Part shown: positions 55,858-64,000 of the stretch, piece after piece
Position numbering within the stretch: position 1 is the first letter of the stretch
Layout: the number at the start of each line of letters is the position of its first letter
Source: JAEMQF01 sp963850525
Lineage (GTDB): Bacteria > Pseudomonadota > Gammaproteobacteria > Burkholderiales > Burkholderiaceae_C
Reading direction: 5' to 3'
DNA: 64,000 nt
Assembly: GCA_963850525.1 (NCBI GenBank)
Contig: CAWKLQ010000001.1
Span: 62,001-126,000 of the forward strand
Position numbers and translations under genes: made by a program
Notes under the pieces: generated by a model
The model's database searches: none
What the model saw: the letters and a program-made list of their open reading frames with translations, nothing else
Told to the model about the DNA's origin: nothing

Positions 55858-56475
55858 ATGAGTTCGATGACTTTTATCAGAGTGTGTGGCGCCCTGGCCG
55901 CCGCAGCGGTGGTGATTTCGACTGCCGGCTGTTCGGCGATGGTGGCGCAAAACCCCAGCGGCACGCTGCGCCCGGTGAATGCGGTGCCCGACGGCGCCGA
56001 CGAGAGCGTGATGCTGAAGGGGCACGACGTCGTCGCGTACTTCACCGACGCGAAGCACATGCTGGGCCGGCCCGAAGTGAAGACGGTGCACCAGGGCGTG
56101 ACGTTTCGCTTTGCCAGCGCCGAGCACAAGGCGCTGTTCGATGCGCAGCCGGCGAAATACCTGCCGCAGTACGGCGGGTTCTGCGCGAATGGCCTGGCCT
56201 ATGGCATCCCGTGGGGCGGCGACGCCGACACCTGGTTGCTGCGCGACGGCAAGCTCTACATCTTCGGCGGCGAGGGCTCGCGCCGCGCCTTCCTCATCGA
56301 CCGCGAGCTGAACACCCAGTTGGCCGACAAGTATTGGGCCGAGGAAGTTCAGGGGTCGAACAGCTTCTTCCAGCGCACCAAGCGTTTGGTGCTGCGCGTG
56401 CCGCACTACAAGAACGGCGAAGCGCTGGAGGCCGAATACCAGCAGCGCAAGGCTGCCGGAACGCTCAAGCCCTGA
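55858..56475 (+). CDS. YHS-domain lipoprotein
   Basis: 205 residues with lipobox STAGC near residue 24. The YHS domain is VMLKGHDVVAYFTDAKHMLG, FRFASAEHKALFDAQPAKYLPQYGGFCANGLAYG. YHS domains bind metal ions such as copper. The gene lies 80 bases after bufC in the same direction, and a role with bufferin in metal handling is reasonable but not proven. Confidence 0.8.
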   Translation: MSSMTFIRVCGALAAAAVVISTAGCSAMVAQNPSGTLRPVNAVPDGADESVMLKGHDVVAYFTDAKHMLGRPEVKTVHQGVTFRFASAEHKALFDAQPAKYLPQYGGFCANGLAYGIPWGGDADTWLLRDGKLYIFGGEGSRRAFLIDRELNTQLADKYWAEEVQGSNSFFQRTKRLVLRVPHYKNGEALEAEYQQRKAAGTLKP

Positions 56476-56523
56476 TCCAAACCGCTGTCGCTTGCGTAAG
56501 GTTATGACCGACACTGCGACTGA

Positions 56524-56593
56524 ATTGAACCACCCCCGAAGCGGGCCGGCAACGCCGGACGCGCGGCGGCCGCTTGGGGCGCCCGCGGGGGGA
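56524..56593. repeat. Short intergenic repeat
   Basis: TTGAACCACCCCCGAAGCGGGCC begins a GC-rich hairpin-forming segment that ends just before the next gene. A shorter relative, TTGAACCCCTCCCGAAGCG, is at 60361-60396. Similar units are frequent between genes in Burkholderiales. Confidence 0.5.
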
Positions 56594-56612
56594 CAGCATT
56601 CAAGGGGTTCCG

Positions 56613-58763
56613 ATGTCGCGTAGCAAGTTGATCGTGGTCGCAGGCGTGATCGCCTTGGTCGTTGCGTTTTTCGCGTTCGACCTGGGTCACTACTTGAGCC
56701 TGGACTACCTGAAGCAGCGCCAGGTCGACTTCGCCGCGATCTATGCCGAGCAGCCGCTGCTCGTGATCGGCGCCTACGCGCTCATCTACATCGTCGTCTT
56801 TGCGCTCGCGCTGCCGGTGGGCGCCGTCATTTCGCTGGCCGGAGGCGCGCTGTTCGGCGTGTGGGTCGGCGTTCTGGTCGTCTCGTTTGCCTCGAGCATC
56901 GGTGCCGCGCTGGCTTTCCTTGCGTCGCGCCACGTGCTCGCCGACAGCGTGCGCGCGCGCTTCGGCGCGCGCCTGAGCGAGGTCGACAAGGGTGTGGCCA
57001 AGGACGGGGCGTTCTACCTCTTCACGCTTCGCCTGATCCCGGCGATACCGCCGGCGGCGATCAACCTGCTGTTCGGCCTGACGAAGATGCGCACCTGGAC
57101 GTTTTATTGGGTGAGCCAGCTGGGCATGCTCGCCGGGACCATCGTCTTCGTGAACGCCGGCACACAGCTCGGCAAGCTCGAGTCGCTCAAGGGAATTTTG
57201 TCGCCCGGGCTGATCGGCTCGTTCGTCTTGCTCGGCATTTTTCCGCTCATCGCAAAGAAGATCGTCGACGTGATTCAGGGCCGCAAGGTCTACGCGCGCT
57301 GGGCGGCGCAGAAGCCCAAGTCGTTCGACCGCAACCTGGTCGTGATCGGCGCCGGCGCCGCCGGCCTGGTGACGAGCTACATCGCCGCGGCAGTCAAAGC
57401 CAAGGTCACGTTGGTTGAGACGCACAAGATGGGCGGTGACTGCCTGAACTACGGTTGCGTGCCGAGCAAGGCCTTGATCAAGTCGGCGACGCTCGTGCAC
57501 CAGATGAAACACAGCGCGCGCTACGGCGTCGCGCGCGCCGACGCAACGCTGAACTTTGCCGAGGTGATGGAGCGCGTCGCGCGCATCGTTCGCGAAGTCG
57601 AACCGCACGATTCGATTGAGCGCTACACGGGGCTCGGTGTGGACGTCGTGCAAGGCTATGCGAAGCTGCTCAACCCGTGGACGGTGCAGATCGATCTGGG
57701 CCACGGCAAGATGCAAACGCTGACGACGAAGAACATCGTCATCGCCACCGGCGCCATGCCTTTCGTGCCTCCGTTGCCCGGCCTGGCCGATGTGGGTTAC
57801 CTCACCAGCGACACGCTCTGGGGCCTGCGTGAACTGCCGGCGCGCCTGGTCGTCTTGGGCGGTGGGCCGATCGGCTGCGAGCTTGCGCAGAGTTTTGCGC
57901 GCCTGGGCTCGCACGTGACGCAGGTCGAGATGCTGCCGCGCATCATGATTCGCGAAGACGTCGAGGTGTCGCAGCTTGCGCGTGAAGCGCTGGAGGCGGA
58001 CGGCGTGAAGGTTCTGACGGGCCACAAGGCGCTGCGCTGTGAGAAAGATGGCGAGCGCAAGTTCATCGTCGTCGAGGCCGCCGGTCAGACGCAGCGCATT
58101 CAGTTCGACGTGTTGCTGTGCGCTGTGGGTCGGATCGCGCGCCTGAAGGGCTATGGCCTGGAAGACCTGGGAATTCCGGTGGGCCGAACGATAGAGACCA
58201 ACGAATACCTGGAGACGATCTACCCGAACATTTTTGCCGCGGGCGACGTCGCCGGGCCCTACCAGTTCACGCACACGGCGGCGCACCAGGCGTGGTACGC
58301 GTCGGTGAATGCGCTGTTCGGCAGCTTCAAGAAATTCAAGGTCGATTACTCCGTGATCCCCTGGGCGACGTTCATCGATCCGGAAGTCGCACGCGTCGGG
58401 CTGAACGAACAAGAGGCGAAGGAAAAAGGCATCGCCTACGAGGTCACGCGCTACGGCCTGGGCGATCTGGACCGGGCGATTGCCGACAGCGCGGCGCACG
58501 GCTTTGTCAAAGTGCTCACCGTGCCGGGCAAAGACAAAATTCTGGGCGTGACGATCGTGGGCCTGCACGCCGGCGACCTGCTCGCCGAATACGCGCTCGC
58601 GATGAAACACGGCCTGGGGCTGAACAAGATTCTCGGCACGATCCACACCTATCCGACCCTGGCGGAGGCGAACAAGTACGCCGCCGGCGAATGGAAGCGC
58701 AACCATCAACCGCACAAGGTGCTCGAGTGGCTGCGGCGCTTCCACGCCTGGCGTCTGGCTTGA
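56613..58763 (+). CDS. TVP38/DedA-type membrane domain fused to a disulfide-type FAD oxidoreductase
   Basis: 716 residues. N-terminal part to about residue 230 is a VTT membrane domain (PVGAVISLAGGALFGVWVGVLVVSFASSIGAALAF, TLRLIPAIPPAAINLLFGLTKM). The rest is a mercuric-reductase/lipoamide-dehydrogenase-like protein with VVIGAGAAGLVTSYIAAA, GGDCLNYGCVPSKA (redox Cys pair), VLGGGPIGCELAQSF, NIFAAGDVAG and the C-terminal TIHTYPTLAEANK. Such fusions are known; the substrate (quinone, metal or thiol) is undefined. Start ATG at 56613. Confidence 0.88.
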   Translation: MSRSKLIVVAGVIALVVAFFAFDLGHYLSLDYLKQRQVDFAAIYAEQPLLVIGAYALIYIVVFALALPVGAVISLAGGALFGVWVGVLVVSFASSIGAALAFLASRHVLADSVRARFGARLSEVDKGVAKDGAFYLFTLRLIPAIPPAAINLLFGLTKMRTWTFYWVSQLGMLAGTIVFVNAGTQLGKLESLKGILSPGLIGSFVLLGIFPLIAKKIVDVIQGRKVYARWAAQKPKSFDRNLVVIGAGAAGLVTSYIAAAVKAKVTLVETHKMGGDCLNYGCVPSKALIKSATLVHQMKHSARYGVARADATLNFAEVMERVARIVREVEPHDSIERYTGLGVDVVQGYAKLLNPWTVQIDLGHGKMQTLTTKNIVIATGAMPFVPPLPGLADVGYLTSDTLWGLRELPARLVVLGGGPIGCELAQSFARLGSHVTQVEMLPRIMIREDVEVSQLAREALEADGVKVLTGHKALRCEKDGERKFIVVEAAGQTQRIQFDVLLCAVGRIARLKGYGLEDLGIPVGRTIETNEYLETIYPNIFAAGDVAGPYQFTHTAAHQAWYASVNALFGSFKKFKVDYSVIPWATFIDPEVARVGLNEQEAKEKGIAYEVTRYGLGDLDRAIADSAAHGFVKVLTVPGKDKILGVTIVGLHAGDLLAEYALAMKHGLGLNKILGTIHTYPTLAEANKYAAGEWKRNHQPHKVLEWLRRFHAWRLA

Positions 58764-58795
58764 ATCCGCTGCGTCGATCACCGCGTAGTCCCATC

Positions 58796-59599
58796 ATGAT
58801 GAACATCCTGCACCGCCTGATTCTTGCCCTCGCCATGTCATTCAGCCTTGGCGCCCTGGCGCAACCCGATTCGCAGTACGCCGCCTGGAACGGCCTGCTC
58901 GAAAAGCACGTGAAATGGCTGCCGGACAACAAACAGAGCCGCGTTGATTACAACGGATTCAAGGCCGACCGCGCCGAGCTGAAAAAAGTCCTCGACGCAA
59001 TGACCGCAGTGAGCAAAAGTGACTTCGACGCCTGGTCCAAGCCCCAGCAAATGGTGTTCCTGATCAACGCCTACAACGCCTTCACGGTCGAGCTGATCCT
59101 CACCAAGTACCCGGATCTGAAGTCGATCAAGGACCTGGGCAGCTTCGTCAGCTCGCCGTGGAAGAAGAAATTCTTCAAGTTGCTGGGCGAAGAGCGCACC
59201 CTCGATTGGATCGAACACGAGCAGTTGCGCCCGAACTATGGCGATCCGCGCGTGCACGCCGCGGTGAACTGCGCCTCCATCGGCTGCCCGGCGCTGCGCA
59301 GCGACGCCTTCACCGTGGCCAAGCTCGACGCCCAATTGGAGGACGGCATGCTGCGCTTCATGGGGGACCGCACGCGCAACCGCGTCAAGGGCGGTACCCT
59401 CGAAGTCAGTTCGATCTTCAAGTGGTTTCGCGAAGACTTTGAAAAGGGTCAGCGCGGCTTCAACAAGGTCGAAGACGTATTTGCCAAGTACGCAGCGCAA
59501 CTGACTGACGATGCCGCCGAGCAGGCGCGCCTGAAAGCCAAAACCGTGGCGGTGAACCACCTCGATTACGATTGGTCGCTGAACGCCGTGGGGCGTTGA
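58796..59599 (+). CDS. DUF547 secreted protein
   Basis: 267 residues. Sec signal (ILALAMSFSLGALAQ) and the DUF547 core: WSKPQQMVFLINAYNAFTVELILTKYPDLKSIKDLG, VHAAVNCASIGCPALRSDAFT, SSIFKWFREDF. The catalytic-like Cys in NCASIGCP and His before it resemble a peptidase-type fold. Function unknown. It often sits with TVP38/FAD oxidoreductase genes as here. Confidence 0.85.
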   Translation: MMNILHRLILALAMSFSLGALAQPDSQYAAWNGLLEKHVKWLPDNKQSRVDYNGFKADRAELKKVLDAMTAVSKSDFDAWSKPQQMVFLINAYNAFTVELILTKYPDLKSIKDLGSFVSSPWKKKFFKLLGEERTLDWIEHEQLRPNYGDPRVHAAVNCASIGCPALRSDAFTVAKLDAQLEDGMLRFMGDRTRNRVKGGTLEVSSIFKWFREDFEKGQRGFNKVEDVFAKYAAQLTDDAAEQARLKAKTVAVNHLDYDWSLNAVGR

Positions 59600-60360
59600 C
59601 CTGCCGCACCCGAGAATTGCACTCACCTTTTGTTCCGCTGCTGCTGGCGCTGGCGTGCGCCGCGAGTTTTGGTCTGGCCCGGGCGCAAGCGTCCCAGGCG
59701 CCGCCGCTGTTGACGCCTTTTGCGAGCGACTCCGAACAAGCGCCGGCGCCCTGGCAAGTACAGGGGCTGCCGAATCAGACCAAGCCGTTCACCCGCTTTG
59801 CCGTGGTCGACCTTGACGGGCACCGCGCGCTGCGCGTGCAGGCCGAAGAGTCGTATGGCAATCTTGTGCATCCGCTCCCCGGGCTCAAACCCGGCCCGAA
59901 GCTGGCGTGGCGCTGGCGCGTCGACAAGTTGGTCGACGGGGCGAACCTCAACGAAAAAGCCGGCGACGATGTGGCGCTCAAGGTCTGCGTTTTTTTCGAC
60001 CTGCCGCTGGAGAGCGTCCCCTTCATTGAGCGTCAGCTGTTGCGCGTGGCGCGTTCGCAGACCGCTCAGGCCTTGCCGGCGGCGACCGTCTGTTATGTGT
60101 GGGACACCGATTTGCCGCGCGGCACGCTGCTGCCCAGTGCGTTCACCCGGCGCTTGCGCTACATGGTGCTGCAAAGCGGCGCTGCGCAGTTGCGCCAGTG
60201 GGTCGACGAGCGGCGCGATATCGGCGCCGACTTCCTGCGCCTGTTCGGCGACGAGGTCAACAACGTGCCGCCTCTGATTGGCGTTGCCGTCGGCGCGGAC
60301 GCCGACAACACCCGCAGCCGCAGCCTGGGTTTCGTGTCCGACTTGGCCTTGCAGCCGTAA
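59596..60360 (+). CDS. DUF3047 secreted protein
   Basis: 254 residues starting at a TTG that overlaps the previous stop (TTGA). A Sec signal (FVPLLLALACAASFGLARAQ) precedes LAWRWRVDKLVDGANLNEKAGDDVALKVCVFFDLP and CYVWDTDLPRGTLLPSAFTRRLRYMVLQSG, the DUF3047 pattern with a beta-jelly shape. It is probably an operon mate of DUF547. Function unknown. Confidence 0.8.
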   Translation: MTCRTRELHSPFVPLLLALACAASFGLARAQASQAPPLLTPFASDSEQAPAPWQVQGLPNQTKPFTRFAVVDLDGHRALRVQAEESYGNLVHPLPGLKPGPKLAWRWRVDKLVDGANLNEKAGDDVALKVCVFFDLPLESVPFIERQLLRVARSQTAQALPAATVCYVWDTDLPRGTLLPSAFTRRLRYMVLQSGAAQLRQWVDERRDIGADFLRLFGDEVNNVPPLIGVAVGADADNTRSRSLGFVSDLALQP

Positions 60361-60396
60361 ATTGAACCCCTCCCGAAGCGCATTCGGCGCTCCCCC
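60361..60396. repeat. Short intergenic repeat, second copy
   Basis: ATTGAACCCCTCCCGAAGCG..CGCTCCCCC forms a small hairpin ending right at the next start codon; related to 56524-56593. Confidence 0.45.
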
Positions 60397-61485
60397 ATGA
60401 AACACCTTTTGCTGCTGGGCGGCGGACACGCCCATCTGCAGGTTCTGCAGGCCTTGGCGCTGCAGCCCTTGCCCGGCGTGCGCGTGACGCTCGTGAGCCC
60501 GTTCGCGCGCCAGCTTTATTCCGGCATGGTGCCGGGCTGGCTGGCCGGCCACTACCTGCTCGACGACTGTGCGATCCCGCTGCTGCCGCTCGCTCAGCGC
60601 GCGGGTGCGGAGTTCATCGAGGCGCCCGCGACCCACATCGACGCGGCGACGCGCCAGGTCACGCTCAGCAATTCGCAACTGCTGCGCTACGACGTGCTCA
60701 GCATCGACACCGGGCCGGTGATGGACCGCGACGCGATTCCCGGGGCGCGCGAGCACGGTCTGTTCGTGCGCCCGATCGAGCACTTCGCACAACTCTGGGA
60801 CAAGCTGCTCGCCCTGTCCGCAGAGCGCGGCTTGAGCGTGGCCGTGATCGGCGCGGGCGCGGCCGGCGTGGAGCTCGCGTGCGCCATGCAACACCGGCTG
60901 CGCGACCGGGCCCGCATCAGCCTGGTCACCGGCGGGCCTCCGCCCCTGGCCGACTATTCGCAGGAAGTGCGGACCCGCGCCCGCGCGGCACTGCGCCGCT
61001 TGAGCATCACCGTGCTCGAAGACACGTGCACGAGCATCGCCGAGCAGCACCTGCAACTGCAAAGCGGCACGCGCCTGCAATGCGACGCACCGGTCCTGGC
61101 GATCGGCAGCAGCGCGCCGCCCTGGTTGGCCGGCAGCGGCCTGGCGCTGGACGCGCAGGGCTTCATCGCGACCGCGACGACCTTGCAAAGCACCTCCCAC
61201 CCGGATGTGTTTGCCGCAGGCGACGTGGCGTCGAACCTGGTGCTGCAGCGCCCCAAGAGCGGCGTTTTCGCGGTGCGCGCCGGCCCGGCGCTGGCGCTCA
61301 ATCTGCGCCGTTATCTGGGCGGAGGGCCACTCGAGGAACATCTGCCCAAGTTGCGCTCGCTGAACCTGCTCGCGTGCGGGCGGCGCTCGGCGATCGTCTC
61401 GTGGGGCGCATGGACGGCGCAGGGTGCCTGGGCGTGGTACTGGAAGAACTGGATCGATAGAAAGTTCGTCGCGAAGTACCGCTGA
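60397..61485 (+). CDS. FAD-dependent pyridine nucleotide-disulfide oxidoreductase (SelD-associated family)
   Basis: 362 residues. MKHLLLLGGGHAHLQVLQAL is the FAD motif with the typical GGGHAHL of the TIGR03169-like NDH-type family, commonly fused to the N-terminus of SelD. Further motifs: LVSPFARQLYSGMVPGWLAGHY, VIGAGAAGVELA, VFAAGDVASN. Here it stands alone, but a SelD-like gene (senC) lies in the same window. It may supply reduced selenium or another sulfur compound. The link to selenium is inference. Confidence 0.85.
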   Translation: MKHLLLLGGGHAHLQVLQALALQPLPGVRVTLVSPFARQLYSGMVPGWLAGHYLLDDCAIPLLPLAQRAGAEFIEAPATHIDAATRQVTLSNSQLLRYDVLSIDTGPVMDRDAIPGAREHGLFVRPIEHFAQLWDKLLALSAERGLSVAVIGAGAAGVELACAMQHRLRDRARISLVTGGPPPLADYSQEVRTRARAALRRLSITVLEDTCTSIAEQHLQLQSGTRLQCDAPVLAIGSSAPPWLAGSGLALDAQGFIATATTLQSTSHPDVFAAGDVASNLVLQRPKSGVFAVRAGPALALNLRRYLGGGPLEEHLPKLRSLNLLACGRRSAIVSWGAWTAQGAWAWYWKNWIDRKFVAKYR

Positions 61486-61546
61486 GGGGCAGCCCAGCCG
61501 CTCGTATGGCGTCTGGGGGTCGCCTTCCGGCGCCTTACGTGCGGGC

Positions 61547-62398
61547 TCAGTCGCGCGGCTTGAAGTCGATTTCCATGAGCGGCGGCACCCGTCCGTCGAT
61601 GTCGCGCGGCAGGATTTCCGTCTTGTCGATCGCGCGCAGCACGGCGTCGTCCCAGTTCTTGGCACCGCTGCTCTTGACGAGTTTGCGCGCGACGATCGTG
61701 CCGTCGGGAGCCAGGCGCACTTCGACGGTGGCCACAGGATCGCCGTTGACGGGTTCGGTCAGAACGATGTTGGGCTTGATTCGCGCCTTGATTCGGCCTG
61801 CATAACCCACTGACGGCCCGGCGCTTTGGGCTGCGGTGCCGGGAGTCGCCGCGTTCGAATTCGCCCCCGCCTGGCCGAGCATGCGCTTCAGGTTGGCCTG
61901 GCGCTGCGCCTCGATTCGCGCTTCCTCCTGTTTCGCCTCTTCTTTCTCGGCAAGTTCCTGCTTCTTGCGCTCGGTCTCGAGGCGCGCCTGTTCGCGTTTG
62001 GCGGCCTCGCGTTTGGCCAGCTCGCGTTTCGTTTCTTCGCGCTTCGCTTCCTCGCGTTTGAGTTCTTCGCGGCGCGCCTTTTCGATCGCGATCTGCGCAT
62101 CGGGCGCGGCTTCCTGCACCGGCGCAGGCTTGGGCACTGGGGCAGGGGGCGGTTTCACGAGCACGGGCTCGGGCCGGGGCGGCGGCGCGGGCGGGGGTGG
62201 GGGGGGCGCCGCGACCTGCGGAACTGCGGCCCACAACTCGGCTTCGATGGCGTCGGGCGTGCTGGAGCGCCACGACACGCTGAACGTCAGCGCGACGACG
62301 AGCAGCGCGTGCGCGAACAGCGCAAGCAGCATGCCCGCGCCCAGGCCCGCAGGCCGCTGCGGCATGAACTGGTCGCGGGACAGCGCAGCAGCAGTCAC
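61547..62398 (-). CDS. tolA: TolA-like energy-transduction protein
   Basis: 283 residues. N-terminal anchor (GAGMLLALFAHALLVVALTFSVSW), Pro-rich segment, a long Lys/Glu/Ala/Arg helix (REELKREEAKREETKRE..), and a C-terminal TonB-like domain (RIKARIKPNIVLTEPVNGDPVATVEVRLAPDGTIVARKLVKSSG). It links TolQR to Pal in the outer membrane. No tolB or pal follows in this direction before the convergent oxidoreductase gene. Confidence 0.9.
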   Translation of the reverse strand: MTAAALSRDQFMPQRPAGLGAGMLLALFAHALLVVALTFSVSWRSSTPDAIEAELWAAVPQVAAPPPPPPAPPPRPEPVLVKPPPAPVPKPAPVQEAAPDAQIAIEKARREELKREEAKREETKRELAKREAAKREQARLETERKKQELAEKEEAKQEEARIEAQRQANLKRMLGQAGANSNAATPGTAAQSAGPSVGYAGRIKARIKPNIVLTEPVNGDPVATVEVRLAPDGTIVARKLVKSSGAKNWDDAVLRAIDKTEILPRDIDGRVPPLMEIDFKPRD

Positions 62399-62400
62399 GC

Positions 62401-62829
62401 TCAGCTCCCGCTTTGTTTCACCGACAACCCGACGCGCTGAATCCCGGCGCGCTGCAAGGTGTCCATGACCTTGACGACGGCTTCGTATTTCACTGCGCGG
62501 TCCGCCGAAATCACGACCGGCGTGTTGCTGTCACCGGCCTGCGCCGCCTTGACGCGCGCCGCCAGCGTCTGCATGTTGATCGCCGACGGCTCCTTGCCGT
62601 CCAGGCGCAGGCGCAGCGTCTCGTCGGCGGCGACGGTGAGCTCGATCACGTGTTCCGGGCGCTGCTTGCTCTTGCCCACGCTGGGCAAGTCGACGATTCC
62701 CGTCGTGATGAGCGGCGCCGTCACCATGAAGATGATCAGCAGCACGAGCATGACGTCGATGAACGGCACCATGTTGATTTCGCTGATGGTGCGGCGCCTG
62801 CCGCCGCCGCGCTGGCTGACGGCGGGCAT
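62401..62829 (-). CDS. tolR: TolR-like proton channel protein
   Basis: 142 residues. The membrane helix with its Asp is INMVPFIDVMLVLLIIFMVTAPLI; the periplasmic ExbD/TolR domain follows. It overlaps the tolQ stop by one base (TAATG). With TolQ it uses proton motive force to drive TolA. Confidence 0.93.
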   Translation of the reverse strand: MPAVSQRGGGRRRTISEINMVPFIDVMLVLLIIFMVTAPLITTGIVDLPSVGKSKQRPEHVIELTVAADETLRLRLDGKEPSAINMQTLAARVKAAQAGDSNTPVVISADRAVKYEAVVKVMDTLQRAGIQRVGLSVKQSGS

Positions 62830-63518
62830 TACTTCGACGCCGCCGCGGGAACGCCCGCGTTGCGCTGCAGGATGTTGGAGAACTCTTCGATGAACGACTC
62901 GAGCTGGATCGCAATCCGGTCGATGTCGCGCGCGAAGCGGTTGTAGGCGATGACAGCGGGAATCGCCGCGAACAGGCCGATCGCGGTGGCGACCAGCGCC
63001 TCGGCGATTCCCGGCGCGACGGTGGCCAAGGTCACCTGCTGCATGTTGGACAGGCCGACGAAGGCGTGCATGATTCCCCACACCGTGCCGAACAGGCCGA
63101 CGTAAGGCGACACCGAACCCACCGACGCGAGGAACGACAGGTTCGACTCGATCGTGTCGAGCTCGCGCTGGAAGCTCGCCCGCATCGCGCGCCGCGAGCC
63201 GTCGAGCAGGGCGCCGGTGTCGGCGACCCGCCGCTCGCGCAGCTTCAGGAATTCGCGCATGCCGGTGGCGAAGATGCGCTCCATGGGTGCGCCGTCTTTG
63301 TGTTTCGCGGCGTCGCTGAACAACTCGTTGAGATTTTTTCCGGCCCAGAACTCGCGCTCGAATTCTTCGTTCGCCGAGCGCACCTTGCGCAGGCCGAAGA
63401 GCTTGCCGAAGATGACGGTCCAGCTTGCGAGCGAGGCGAGCATCAGCCCGGCCATCACGAGTTGCACGACCAGGCTGGCTTGCACCACGAGGGTAAGGAT
63501 CGACAGGTTTTGATTCAT
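62829..63518 (-). CDS. tolQ: TolQ-like proton channel protein
   Basis: 229 residues. Three membrane helices; the conserved LSFLASVGSVSPYVGLFGTVWGIMHAF and ATAIGLFAAIPAVIAYN regions carry the TolQ/ExbB/MotA channel residues. It is the first gene of the tolQRA unit. Confidence 0.93.
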   Translation of the reverse strand: MNQNLSILTLVVQASLVVQLVMAGLMLASLASWTVIFGKLFGLRKVRSANEEFEREFWAGKNLNELFSDAAKHKDGAPMERIFATGMREFLKLRERRVADTGALLDGSRRAMRASFQRELDTIESNLSFLASVGSVSPYVGLFGTVWGIMHAFVGLSNMQQVTLATVAPGIAEALVATAIGLFAAIPAVIAYNRFARDIDRIAIQLESFIEEFSNILQRNAGVPAAASK

Positions 63519-63653
63519 GCGGAGTTCGGCGTCAGGTGGTGGGCAGGGCGCTACGGCGCGCCGGCAGCGCGCCTCATGCGGGGTGCGCTCGGCTCCCGCG
63601 ATTTTGCACTGCGCCGCGGCGCGCGCGTGGGGACTGCAGCAAAGGCGCCGTGC

Positions 63654-64000
63654 TCAGGGCCGCAGGCGTTTGTAGACATCGCCCCAGCTGGGGTGGCCGG
63701 CTTCCGACTTGTCCAGCGTGAAGGCCGGGTCGGCAAGGCGCGCCGCGCGAAATTGCGCTTCGCACTCGTTGCGCCGGTTGCTCGTGCACGCGATGAACGC
63801 CAGGTGCTTGTGTGCTGCGGCGCGGTCCTTCGGTGACGCGAGGCGCAAACTCAGCGCCAGATGGAAATGGCGTTCCGCTTCGCCGTACAGCGCGTCCTCG
63901 TAGGCGCGCAGGCCCGCCATCAAGGCTTTTTCGGCAGGCATGGCGATGATCTCGACCAATGCCGTCGGCGCGGGCGCCGGCTGGGCACAGCCGGTCAGCG
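63654..64000 (-). CDS. TPR lipoprotein, TssQ-like (5' end off window)
   Basis: The visible part starts with a lipobox LTGC followed by AQPAPAPTALVEIIAMPAEKALMAGLRAYEDALYGEAERHFHLALSLRLASPKDRAAAHKHLAFIACTSNRRNECEAQFRAARLADPAFTLDKSEAGHPSWGDVYKRL. This TPR-like pattern, ending with EAGHPSWG, resembles TssQ-family lipoproteins linked to type VI secretion. No T6SS gene lies in the window, so the assignment is tentative. It is truncated at the window end; its signal peptide is incomplete. Confidence 0.7.
   Translation of the reverse strand, partial: LTGCAQPAPAPTALVEIIAMPAEKALMAGLRAYEDALYGEAERHFHLALSLRLASPKDRAAAHKHLAFIACTSNRRNECEAQFRAARLADPAFTLDKSEAGHPSWGDVYKRLRP

Noticed and set aside
56502..58781. 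A minus-strand open frame of about 760 codons opposite the FAD fusion gene
   Set aside because: Shadow of the sense gene, which carries conserved redox motifs.

Overview
The window looks like a chromosomal segment of a high-GC betaproteobacterium, most likely Burkholderiales. This rests on codon bias, two Bug-type tripartite-carboxylate binding proteins, the type of selenoneine and form II cox clusters, and REP-like repeats of the kind common in that order. No tRNA, rRNA, CRISPR array, insertion sequence or phage gene was recognised. Functions are assigned from motifs and remembered family features; no database search was run.

Layout. 1-4.9 kb: the end of a carboxylesterase, an MFS transporter, and a selenoneine biosynthesis cluster (senC and senB divergent from senA). 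5.0-13.7 kb: a periplasmic PQQ alcohol dehydrogenase with a diheme cytochrome c, an ankyrin-repeat protein, a PAS-only protein, a Bug binding protein, and the four-gene ABC system (permease, binding protein, YVTN propeller, ATPase) known to accompany PQQ-dependent alcohol catabolism. 13.8-25.2 kb: a ModE-like regulator divergent from a tungstate/molybdate ABC importer (tupBCA), followed by a form II aerobic CO-dehydrogenase-like operon coxS-L-M-D-E-F. An 807-bp array of nested palindromes separates coxD from coxE. 25.2-33.2 kb: a Bug protein, a methyltransferase, an LTA-synthase-like enzyme, an SDR and an ABC exporter.

33.3-40.3 kb: secreted or lipoprotein unknowns, a diheme peroxidase-like cytochrome, dodecin, small DUF proteins, an M16 peptidase and a DUF72 protein. 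40.4-48.1 kb: a 5-oxoprolinase/hydantoinase fusion carrying an in-frame hairpin insertion, a sialidase-like protein, a membrane protein and a second LTA-synthase-like enzyme. 48.1-53.6 kb: an orphan GspE/PilB-type ATPase and a DctPQM TRAP transporter. 53.8-56.5 kb: a bufferin-type metallophore cluster (precursor, DUF692 MNIO, DUF2063 partner) and a YHS lipoprotein. 56.6-61.5 kb: a TVP38-FAD oxidoreductase fusion, DUF547 and DUF3047 proteins, and an oxidoreductase of the family often fused to SelD. 61.5-64 kb: tolQ-R-A and a TPR lipoprotein cut by the window end.

Three themes run through the region: metal and metalloid handling (selenium, tungsten/molybdenum, bufferin metal binding), periplasmic redox enzymes (PQQ dehydrogenase, cytochromes, cox), and palindromic repeats sitting between or inside genes. 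The features most worth a second look are the palindrome array splitting coxDE, the hairpin pair inside the oxoprolinase gene, the sen cluster with its possible transporter, and the bufferin cluster.
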